Assembly (NCBI RefSeq): GCF_047121295.1
Contig: NZ_CP139447.1
Span: 6,572,001-6,636,000, forward strand
Source of the DNA: Longispora sp047121295
GTDB taxonomy: Bacteria; Actinomycetota; Actinomycetes; Mycobacteriales; Micromonosporaceae
Length of the DNA: 64,000 nt
Direction: 5' to 3'
Below the pieces are notes generated by a model, which saw only the letters and a list, made by a program, of their open reading frames with translations, had not been told where the DNA came from and searched no databases. The translations under genes and the position numbers were made by a program. Each line of letters opens with the position of its first letter. Position 1 is the stretch's first letter. Below, in pieces: positions 57,203 through 63,325 of the stretch.

Positions 57203-57260
57203 CGAATACAACTTAGCGTTGTATTCGATGGCTTGACGCTACAGCTTGGCGTTGTATTCG
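57203..57260. promoter_or_regulatory. operator region with GTTGTATTCG repeats
   Basis: CGAATACAAC (57203-57212) and GTTGTATTCG (57218-57227) form a perfect dyad, and GTTGTATTCG recurs at 57251-57260. A -35-like TTGACG (57233) lies between. It sits in the 465-base gap between the leftward transfer genes and rightward 57332 gene; I see no gene in 56867-57331. Confidence 0.6.
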
Positions 57261-57331
57261 GTCAAGCGCTTCGCGTGTGCCAGATCCGCGACAGCTCACC
57301 CGGGTAGCTGCGTCACGTACCCTCGTAAGCG

Positions 57332-57562
57332 ATGACTGAGACGCCGCGAGAGCTGCCCACCGACTGGTGGACCACGGACGACGTTCGGACGTTCCTGCGC
57401 GAGGCAGGCGTGCCGATCAGCCGCGCCACGTGGGCCTCCTACGTGTCCCGAGGACAGGCCCCAGCCCCCGACCGCACGTTCGGCCGGTCGCCGGTCTGGC
57501 GTCCAGCCGCCATCCGGGAGTGGCAGGCATCCAGGCCCCGCAGGGGCTCGACTACCGAGTAG
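57332..57562 (+). CDS. AlpA-like HTH protein
   Basis: 76 residues: LPTDWWTTDDVRTFLREAGVPISRATWASYVSRGQAPAPDRTFGRSPVWRPAAIREWQASRP is an AlpA/MerR-type helix-turn-helix with the family GRSPVWRP turn. It may be a second excisionase-like or regulatory protein of the element. ATG at 57332, no strong ribosome site; the promoter may be the repeat region at 57203-57260, suggesting a leaderless or weakly translated message. Confidence 0.7.
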   Translation: MTETPRELPTDWWTTDDVRTFLREAGVPISRATWASYVSRGQAPAPDRTFGRSPVWRPAAIREWQASRPRRGSTTE

Positions 57563-57679
57563 CTGGTCATCTGCCACCTCCTTCGATCTCCTGTGTGGTG
57601 TGATGCCAGTCTCGCCCGGCGGCCAGGGGCGTTGACACCGCAAGCTCTGGCCTTTTCCGACCGTTTAGCGGATCATCAG

Positions 57680-57699
57680 AACGCCCCCTAAACGCCCCC
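57680..57699. promoter_or_regulatory. tandem AACGCCCCC boxes before the XRE gene
   Basis: AACGCCCCC occurs at 57680-57688 and 57691-57699, 11 bases apart, just upstream of the XRE-DUF5919 start. The same word appears as an inverted pair at 59307-59336 upstream of the HAD gene. Confidence 0.5.
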
Positions 57700-57719
57700 G
57701 GAACGGTCAGGAGTCCACG

Positions 57720-58541
57720 GTGCCGAACGAACGACTTCGTAGCGCACTTGCCGCCGGTGGCCACACAATCCAGGCACTGGCCGACGCACTGAAAATCGAC
57801 CATAAGACCGCGCAGCGATGGGTCGCCCGGGACGTGGTGCCCCATCGAAAGACCGCGATTGAAGCGGCGGACTTTCTGGGCCAACCGGTCTCTCACCTGT
57901 GGCCCAAGTTGGGTGAGGCTGCGCCTTCGGCAACGGCAACCGAGTTGGTCGGCTACTACCCGCACCGGTCGGCAACGCCGAAACAACTCTGGCTTGATCT
58001 GCTACGCGGCGCAGAGCGCGAGATTGGGCTACTGGCCTATGCCAGTCTGTTCCTGCCAGAGGACAACCCCGAGGCGATCTCGCTTCTCAAGGCCAAGGCT
58101 GCTGCCGGCGTTCGCGTTCGAATCGCGCTAGGCGATCCGGCCAGCCCAGAGGCAGCGCTACGCGGAGTCGAGGAACGGCTCTATGACGCCATTCCCGGGC
58201 GTATCTCGATGGCGCTGGCGTACTACCGGCCTCTACTCGGCGTGCCGGGCGTGGAATTCCATCTGCACCGGACGACTCTGTACAACTCGATTTTTCAGTA
58301 CGACGATCAGATGCTCGTCAACACGCACGTCTATGGCGTCTACGGCTACATGGCTCCGATCGTGCACCTTCGCAGAGTTGAAGGTGAGGACCTGTTCGAC
58401 ACCTACGCCGGCAGCTTTGAACGAATCTGGGAAGTGTCCTACCCCTACCGTCCCGAGCTGCCGACGCAGTCCCATAGCTCAGCCGGCGACGTGGGCGCGA
58501 GCACCGCGCACGGCATCGACGACGGCGCTCGTGTCGCGTAG
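57720..58541 (+). CDS. XRE-family regulator with DUF5919 domain
   Basis: 273 residues. The HTH at the N-terminus reads LRSALAAGGHTIQALADALKIDHKTAQRWVARDVVPHRKTAIEAADFL; the rest is DUF5919 (ATELVGYYPHRSATPKQLWLDLLRGAEREIGLLAYASLFLPEDNPEAISLLKAKAAAGVRVRIALGDP...), a phospholipase D-like ligand or sensor domain. GTG start with AGGAG. It is convergent with, and overlaps, the HAD gene by 63 bases. Probably the element's control switch, with boxes AAACGCCCC as likely targets. Confidence 0.88.
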   Translation: MPNERLRSALAAGGHTIQALADALKIDHKTAQRWVARDVVPHRKTAIEAADFLGQPVSHLWPKLGEAAPSATATELVGYYPHRSATPKQLWLDLLRGAEREIGLLAYASLFLPEDNPEAISLLKAKAAAGVRVRIALGDPASPEAALRGVEERLYDAIPGRISMALAYYRPLLGVPGVEFHLHRTTLYNSIFQYDDQMLVNTHVYGVYGYMAPIVHLRRVEGEDLFDTYAGSFERIWEVSYPYRPELPTQSHSSAGDVGASTAHGIDDGARVA

Positions 58542-59219
58542 GTCAGGCAGTGCCACATCGGCACCCTCAGCGAGCAGCTCCGCCACGGTCGCCGGTCCGG
58601 TGGCAACACCGATGACGTAGGCACCCCCGACGCGCCCCGCTTGGACATCTCTGGGGGTGTCCCCGATCAGCACCGTAGTGCCCTCGGTGAAGGTGAGGCC
58701 CAGTTTCGCGGACGCCTTCCGCCGGGCGACACCCACGAGGTTGGACCGCACCGGGTCGTCGTCGCCGAATCCGCCGATGCTGAAGTCCAGATGCTGGTGC
58801 AGGCCAAACGTGGCCAACTTCGTGTACCCGTTAACCCTGATATTGCCAGTGAGGACTGTCTGCACGATCCCCGCCTCTCGGCTCAACGTCTCCAGAGCCT
58901 CCCGGGCTCCGGGCAGCGCGTGGCCCAACTCTCGAAGCCGGGGCACTTTCGCCTCCAGGGCTCGGGGCAGGACTCTAAGGGCTTCCTCCGCCAGTTCAGG
59001 AGTCAGCTCGACGCCGTTGGCCACGAATAGATCGTTCATGATGCCGGGGTCCACCCGACCATCTGTAGCCGGTGCGATCTCCGGGGGGCGACCAACCAGC
59101 AGCTCAAAGGCATAGGAGTATGCCTCCTTGGACACGCCCCCGTTCTCGATCAGTGTGTGGTCGACGTCCCACAGCACCAGCAGCGGCAGTTGCCCACGGT
59201 CCAAGCCACGGTCACTCAT
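58479..59219 (-). CDS. HAD-superfamily phosphatase (phosphoglycolate phosphatase-like)
   Basis: 246 residues with HAD motifs: LLVLWDVDHTLIENGG (DxD, catalytic Asp with Asp+2), VLTGNIRVNG (motif II T), K in the FGLHQHLD region, and motif IV VLIGDTPRDVQAGR. The cap is helical (type 1). Substrate unknown; HAD genes of this sort are regularly paired with XRE-DUF5919 regulators on actinobacterial mobile elements. The ATG at 59219 is used; the longer frame starts in the operator region. Confidence 0.88.
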   Translation of the reverse strand: MSDRGLDRGQLPLLVLWDVDHTLIENGGVSKEAYSYAFELLVGRPPEIAPATDGRVDPGIMNDLFVANGVELTPELAEEALRVLPRALEAKVPRLRELGHALPGAREALETLSREAGIVQTVLTGNIRVNGYTKLATFGLHQHLDFSIGGFGDDDPVRSNLVGVARRKASAKLGLTFTEGTTVLIGDTPRDVQAGRVGGAYVIGVATGPATVAELLAEGADVALPDLRDTSAVVDAVRGARAHVAG

Positions 59220-59306
59220 CCGATCACCTTTGTTAGAAAATCCACCGATTGCCCGCAACGATAGGTCGCCTAGACAGCTGGCAACACCCAGCGGGCGGGG
59301 CGCTTG

Positions 59307-59336
59307 AGGGGCGTTTCAACGCCATCAAACGCCCCT
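59307..59336. promoter_or_regulatory. inverted AAACGCCCC operator before the HAD gene
   Basis: AGGGGCGTTT (59307-59316) and AAACGCCCCT (59327-59336) form a perfect 10-bp dyad, about 90 bases upstream of the leftward HAD gene start. The half-sites match the boxes before the XRE gene. Confidence 0.55.
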
Positions 59337-59342
59337 GCCAAC

Positions 59343-59452
59343 TGGGGGACGCCGCGAGTGTCCCCCATGTCCCCCCTGTCCCCTTGTTACCCCTGAGCTG
59401 GAAAAACAGTGGGGACACGGTGGGGGACACCGGCCCAGAGTGTCCCCCAAAC
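59343..59452 (+). repeat. element repeat, copy C (opposite orientation)
   Basis: Reverse complement of the A-type unit: GTGTCCCCCATGTCCCCCCTGT, TTACCCCTGAGCTGGAAAAAC, CGGTGGGGGACAC and GTGTCCCCCA. Read on the + strand it encodes PVPLLPLSWKNSGDTVGD, so the orientation-matched peptide is conserved. Located in the gap between the HAD gene and the toxin-antitoxin genes. Confidence 0.85.
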
Positions 59453-59472
59453 CCAGCAGGAGCCATTCCGCA

Positions 59473-59492
59473 GTACAGCCCCAAGGCTGTAC
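59473..59492. promoter_or_regulatory. GTACAGCC dyad, toxin-antitoxin operator
   Basis: GTACAGCC (59473-59480) and GGCTGTAC (59485-59492), a perfect 8-bp dyad with a 4-base spacer, end 10 bases before the antitoxin ATG. Likely autoregulatory site. Confidence 0.6.
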
Positions 59493-59502
59493 GATGCGGG
59501 GT

Positions 59503-59736
59503 ATGACTAAGTTGACGATCAGCATTCCGGAGCAGGTAGCCGCCGCTGCCCGGAGTCTCGCAGAGGCGGAAGCAACCACCCTGTCGGCTCTGGCGGCCCG
59601 GGGTCTCACTGACCGCGTGCTCGCTCACGCCGCACGTGCGGAGTCGTCCTGGCTAGCCGCTCGCGAGGCGGCGCAGCCCGGGTACGTCGACATGGCTGAG
59701 GCTGAGCGCGAAGCGGCCCGTGAGGCAGGCGCGTGA
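59503..59736 (+). CDS. antitoxin, ribbon-helix-helix type
   Basis: 77 residues: MTKLTISIPEQVAAAARSLAEAEATTLSALAARGLTDRVLAHAAR is a CopG/ParD-like ribbon-helix-helix; the acidic/alanine-rich tail (DMAEAEREAAREAGA) would wrap the toxin. ATG at 59503, ten bases after the GTACAGCC dyad. The stop overlaps the toxin start (GTGA). Confidence 0.8.
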   Translation: MTKLTISIPEQVAAAARSLAEAEATTLSALAARGLTDRVLAHAARAESSWLAAREAAQPGYVDMAEAEREAAREAGA

Positions 59737-60053
59737 CCGACCAGCACCCGCGCCGGGGCGAGATCTGGCGCTACCAGCCAGCGATCAACCGCCCCGGCAT
59801 CTGCACCACCTACCTGATCGTGTCCGCCGACGTGTTCAACACCGGAGACGGCCCTACTGAGATCCTCGCCGTTCAGGTGGTCGACACCGACCCCGGCAGT
59901 CTCGTGTCCCCGTACGTCCGTGAGCACGGATGGGCGCGGACGTTGACGATCGCACCGATCATGCGTAGCCGCCTGGTGGAGATGCTGGACGTGGCCGATC
60001 ACGACACGATCGAGGCTGTGGACGTCGCAATGCGGGCGGTGCTGAACCTATAA
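59733..60053 (+). CDS. MazF/PemK-like toxin
   Basis: 106 residues: RRGEIWRYQPAINRPGICTTYLIVSADVFN and EILAVQVVDTDPGSLVSPYVREHGWARTLTIAPIMRSRLVEMLDVADHDTIEAVDVAMRAVL match the PemK/MazF fold, mRNA interferases that cleave single-stranded RNA. GTG start overlaps the antitoxin stop, so synthesis is coupled. It stabilises the element or acts in phage defence. A degenerate copy of its 3' end lies at 62216. Confidence 0.85.
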   Translation: MTDQHPRRGEIWRYQPAINRPGICTTYLIVSADVFNTGDGPTEILAVQVVDTDPGSLVSPYVREHGWARTLTIAPIMRSRLVEMLDVADHDTIEAVDVAMRAVLNL

Positions 60054-60255
60054 GAACGACTGAACACGAGCTGGTGTTTCAGCGCTCTGTGGGCCCGCTG
60101 CCGAGCGTCTGCGAAATGGATGCCCATACCCGGACACGCGAACAGGCCCTTTGATGTGACAGAACTCCGCCGCACGGGCAGACTCAGTGGTCATCGATAT
60201 GCGGGAAGTTGCGGCCAGCCTTATTCGGAAATTGGGTCAACCGGCGTTCCCAACC

Positions 60256-62166
60256 TTACTCCTCGCCCTCGTCCGAGTCACCTACTGGGCGCCCCTTAGA
60301 GTAACGCGTCTTTCCGAGATTGTATCCGCCGATCGACGGCCACGACACGGAGGGAGTCTTAATTCTGGGGACGCTGTGTCGAATGCGTGCCCGCTGAACG
60401 AGAATCAAACCAACCGCACCAAGTACGACAGCGACGAATATCAAATACAGCGCCCAAACCCCACCTGGACCGTGTGAAGCGAACGGCTTGAGTGGCCGCG
60501 CCATGACACCGGGGAACTTTGAAGTGTCTACCCCGGACACAACTTGCAGTATGTCTTTAATCGCAGGAAGCCCCAGCAAGACAGCCGCGAACGCTCCGAT
60601 CCCTGCAATAAGGATGTCTTTACGCGCTGCCACCTCGGCCGCTCTCGCGCCGATAAGGCTCTCTACGACACCAATTCGGTCGACTATACCCGCGTACATC
60701 CGACCGAACTCAAGCCCTTCACTGATTTTGCCCTCTATTTCTTGCGCTTCCTTTGAAACCAACTTGCTCGTCAAATATTCGTCCAATCCGCCAAGCAAGT
60801 ACTCCTGCATCCGCCGAAGTCCTTGAGAGGACTTTTCCATCACCGAAATTCGAAACTCCATTGCACACAATTGCCAGTATTGAATCAGCGCAATTTCAAT
60901 GATGGCCAGGGTATGAAAATGACTTACCGGAGACGATCGTTCAATCAATTTGCCAAAGTCCCACCTAAGCATAAGAGTGCTTCCCGGGCCATAGAACGCC
61001 GACTGATCGTCGTGCTTTCCATGCTCGGTTTCAAGCATCTCCCGAATGTAGCCCGACTTAATCGTCGCATACCCTGGGTACCTAGCAAGCAGGCTTGCCA
61101 GTTCAGCCGAATGCCGCCGCAGCCATATTTTCTTCGAGCCGCAGCAGTGCAGTCCATCAATAAACAGGGTGGTGTAGCACATATAATCGCCGTAGTCACC
61201 CTCCCCTCCAGCCACACCAGAGATTGTGCGGTCATATCCGAGAAACAACTCCTCAAGAGGGAGACCATGACCATTCCAAACTATGGACCTGACCTTGGCG
61301 TCTTCGTCACCGACCCACTCATCTGACTCCACCCTTTCTGGATCCGAACTGAGAAGTCTACCCATCAAGCCAGAAAATACAGTCTGAGCAAATCGCACAT
61401 TTCGAGAAGCCGACGCATGCAAAAGTTCCTCAGTAGTTTGCACTCCGGGAATTGCAGCAAAACTGAGCAATGCCACCCCCGATTTATGCAAAAGGAGAAG
61501 TGGCATCAACTCATCGCCATGGAAGGCATCAGATACGATCGCAATTGGACTGAGCTCAAGACGCACGAATGGCTCACTTAGGAGATAGCCGGGCTTGAAG
61601 AGCGCTCGATCTACTGCGGTTTGAACACCGACCATCAGGCCCACGTCAAGCATCGTACGATCAATGCTCTCGATTGCCTCCCGTAACTCATTAAGAGTCT
61701 GCTTAAATTCATCGCTTTGCGACCAAGCTAGATTCCAGTCAAAGAACCTGCGCCATCCCTGCTTTTTGTTGCTGAACGAAATTTTTCCATTCAGGAGCAG
61801 CGAAGTAAAAGCCTTTGGGTTACGCCGAACCCATTGCATGAAGGTCAGCTCACCATTCTCCACGGCTTCCAACGTCGTGACGAAGGACGCGAACTGTCGC
61901 TTGTCGGCGAACTCTTTGAAACGCCGCCCAAAGTGAGGCTTTTTATGCGCTACCGACATCGCACTCTTGGCAATGTCTTTCTCTAGGAGTTTCGACGCCA
62001 GTTCATGAATTTCAGTACCGGCCGGAAGAGTGAAAGCATACGTGTAATAGACCGCCGGAGAGTCATATGTAGCAGCATGAGCTTTTTGAAACCAGTTCAA
62101 CAGCCTCACAGTCGCAGTCCTCACTCCGGGATCTTTGCGGGTTGCCAGAGGTCTCCATTGTGGCAT
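60256..62166 (-). CDS. large membrane protein of unknown function, low GC
   Basis: About 636 residues from the ATG at 62166 (MPQWRPLATRKD); in-frame GTGs at 62169 and 62193 or GTG at VRTATVRLL are alternatives. No family recognised. The first ~470 residues are soluble and mixed (YYTYAFTLPAGTEIH ..., LELSPIAIVSDAFHGDE, GDYGDYMCYTTLFIDGLHCC). Then comes a long helical stretch (RRMQEYLLGGLDEYLTSKLVSKEAQEIEG..., about 450-530) and two hydrophobic segments (LIAGIGAFAAVLLGLPAI about 540 and GGVWALYLIFVAVVLGAVGLILV about 590), so the CorA-like layout suggests C-terminal membrane anchoring. Two sampled 60-base blocks are 40% and 47% GC. Probably a recently acquired cargo, perhaps phage defence. Confidence 0.75.
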   Translation of the reverse strand: MPQWRPLATRKDPGVRTATVRLLNWFQKAHAATYDSPAVYYTYAFTLPAGTEIHELASKLLEKDIAKSAMSVAHKKPHFGRRFKEFADKRQFASFVTTLEAVENGELTFMQWVRRNPKAFTSLLLNGKISFSNKKQGWRRFFDWNLAWSQSDEFKQTLNELREAIESIDRTMLDVGLMVGVQTAVDRALFKPGYLLSEPFVRLELSPIAIVSDAFHGDELMPLLLLHKSGVALLSFAAIPGVQTTEELLHASASRNVRFAQTVFSGLMGRLLSSDPERVESDEWVGDEDAKVRSIVWNGHGLPLEELFLGYDRTISGVAGGEGDYGDYMCYTTLFIDGLHCCGSKKIWLRRHSAELASLLARYPGYATIKSGYIREMLETEHGKHDDQSAFYGPGSTLMLRWDFGKLIERSSPVSHFHTLAIIEIALIQYWQLCAMEFRISVMEKSSQGLRRMQEYLLGGLDEYLTSKLVSKEAQEIEGKISEGLEFGRMYAGIVDRIGVVESLIGARAAEVAARKDILIAGIGAFAAVLLGLPAIKDILQVVSGVDTSKFPGVMARPLKPFASHGPGGVWALYLIFVAVVLGAVGLILVQRARIRHSVPRIKTPSVSWPSIGGYNLGKTRYSKGRPVGDSDEGEE

Positions 62167-62215
62167 CACGCCGCTCGCTGTACGTCCATGCACTGATGGG
62201 ACTCTGAGCAGCGGT

Positions 62216-62368
62216 GGCTATGTCCCCTACGTCTACGAACACGGCTTGGCGCGGACTCTGACGATTGCTCCGCGCATGCGTGGCCGCCTTGCGGAGATGC
62301 AGGACATAGCAGACCATGACGCCGTCGCGGCTGTCGGTCGCGCTACGGGCGGTGCTGAACTTCTAAGA
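62216..62368 (+). pseudogene. remnant of a MazF-like toxin gene
   Basis: The translation VPYVYEHGLARTLTIAPRMRGRLAEMQDIADHDAVAAV matches the end of the intact toxin (VSPYVREHGWARTLTIAPIMRSR...). A 2-base deletion after GCTGTCGGTCGCGC shifts the frame, and similarity continues past the stop (AAGAACGGCTGAAACACGAG versus the intact copy). The N-terminal half is absent. This copy and the intact gene bracket the low-GC cargo. Confidence 0.75.
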
Positions 62369-62530
62369 ACGGCTGAAACACGAGTGGGTGTTCAGCGATC
62401 TGAGGGGCACTTCTTGCCGCTGAAATGAGGACCTCCAAATCAAGATCATGCTGAATGCGTGCGCAAGTGTGGCTCTGCCCAGCACCTAGACCTCAGTTGT
62501 GGCAGGTCAGAGGCGCATCGGACCTGGATC
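62369..62530. other. gene-free stretch before attR
   Basis: Similarity to the toxin-gene downstream region continues to about 62407; beyond that I see no coding or structural signal up to attR. Confidence 0.5.
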
Positions 62531-62585
62531 GAGCGCTGCCCTCCGGAGGCAGAAGCGCAGGTTCGAATCCTGCCGGGGGCACCAC
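62531..62585. other. attR, 55-bp attachment core
   Basis: Identical to 46861-46915: the 3' half of tRNA-Arg from the anticodon arm through CCA. The 5' half of the tRNA is absent, so this is not a gene. It marks the right end of the element. Confidence 0.95.
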
Positions 62586-62595
62586 CCAAGTTTCT

Positions 62596-62630
62596 GAGTC
62601 AGACGGTCACCGTCTGGCTCATTTGCTTTT
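62596..62630 (+). terminator. original tRNA-Arg terminator, displaced by the element
   Basis: GAGTCAGACGG and CCGTCTGGCTC (one G-T wobble) with a 3-base loop, followed by ATTTGCTTTT. It lies 10 bases after attR and would have ended the tRNA gene before insertion. Confidence 0.75.
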
Positions 62631-62819
62631 CTCGCGGTACCCGGCCGCGTGCAGGGCCGCGTGGGCGTTGCGGGCCGGCGGGCACGGGAACTGTCGCCCA
62701 CAGGTCACACAGATCGCGATGCCGTCTGGCCAGTGGTGGGCGACGTGTCTCCTGGCGAGCTCCAGCGCGGTCGCCACGAATACACCAGCATTCGCGTATG
62801 CCGGGTTCCAGCTAGCCAT
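62619..62819 (-). CDS. 66-residue Cys-containing protein
   Basis: MASWNPAYANAGVFVATALELARRHVAHHWPDGIAICVTCGRQFPCPPARNAHAALHAAGYREKSK. The CVTCGRQFPC segment with later His residues is a small zinc-finger-like knuckle. The ATG at 62819 overlaps the previous gene's end. The 3' end reaches into the displaced tRNA terminator. No family recognised; such pairs occur next to HTH-TPR regulators in actinobacteria. Confidence 0.6.
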   Translation of the reverse strand: MASWNPAYANAGVFVATALELARRHVAHHWPDGIAICVTCGRQFPCPPARNAHAALHAAGYREKSK

Positions 62820-63054
62820 GGTGCAGCCGCCGGAGCTGCGCTGTGGCCCGGTCACTCTTCTGCCGGGCCAGTTCGCGCTCGGCCGCCAGGCGATGCGGGC
62901 ACGGGGACCGGACGTGGCGTCGCCACAGCTCCAGGCAACCGAAGCACCAGCCGTGGTCGCCGCGCAGGCGGCTGTGGTACCCGATGAGGTCCGTGGGGGT
63001 CATGTTCTCCCTGACCCAGGACTCCCACTCGGCCAGTTCTTCGGCACTGTTCAC
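62812..63054 (-). CDS. 80-residue Cys/His-rich protein
   Basis: VNSAEELAEWESWVRENMTPTDLIGYHSRLRGDHGWCFGCLELWRRHVRSPCPHRLAAERELARQ... The GWCFGC ... CPH set could hold zinc. GTG start at 63054 with AAGGAG upstream. It is divergent from the regulator at 63326 and coupled to the 66-residue gene. Function unknown. Confidence 0.65.
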   Translation of the reverse strand: MNSAEELAEWESWVRENMTPTDLIGYHSRLRGDHGWCFGCLELWRRHVRSPCPHRLAAERELARQKSDRATAQLRRLHHG

Positions 63055-63239
63055 CGTGCGACTCCTTGGTGGAGGGCACCGAGGTGAGCGGGGTCGGGGT
63101 CCCGTTGCCGCAGCACCCACCCCGGTGCCAGATCGAGGAGACCCGGGCAGAGGCTGCCGCTGTGCAGGGCCGACGGCACGGTGCCCGGGTCTCTGCTGAA
63201 TCTTCCGGCGCACGGGTGTGACCAGGGCAGATCGCACAG

Positions 63240-63280
63240 GGGTCACACAGGATCACGGCACTGCTCACCTTGTGTGACCC
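63240..63280. promoter_or_regulatory. inverted repeat between divergent genes
   Basis: GGGTCACACA (63240-63249) and TGTGTGACCC (63271-63280) are perfect complements 21 bases apart, and GGGTGTGACC occurs at 63214-63223. It is a candidate operator for the regulator at 63326. Confidence 0.45.
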
Positions 63281-63325
63281 TTGATACACTCCGAAACGTC
63301 CGCCCTATTCCGATGGGGGTCGATC

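Larger units (their letters stand above)
46861..62585. mobile_element. actinomycete integrative and conjugative element (AICE), 15.7 kb
   Basis: The element is bounded by identical 55-bp repeats, with an intact tRNA-Arg at the left and a 3' tRNA fragment at the right. Its genes match the AICE plan: tyrosine integrase and excisionase next to attL, a replication block (ATPase, primase-polymerase, methyltransferase), a single FtsK-type translocase for double-stranded DNA transfer, small spread-type membrane proteins, and a regulator pair. No relaxase or type IV secretion genes are present, as expected for AICEs. Cargo near attR: toxin-antitoxin and a low-GC membrane protein. All core functions look intact, so it may still excise and transfer. 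Confidence 0.93.

Noticed and set aside
57439..57570. A 43-codon minus-strand ORF with a very strong ribosome site (AGGAGG, six bases) inside the AlpA-like gene
   Set aside because: The + strand protein has clear HTH character and family features, while the 43-residue product shows no structure. Kept as a possibility only for the start signal.
62531..62585. A second tRNA-Arg gene
   Set aside because: Only the 3' half is present; there is no acceptor 5' strand or D arm.
62455..63087. Open frame on the + strand through attR
   Set aside because: It crosses the attachment core, tRNA fragment and the small minus-strand genes; no similarity seen.
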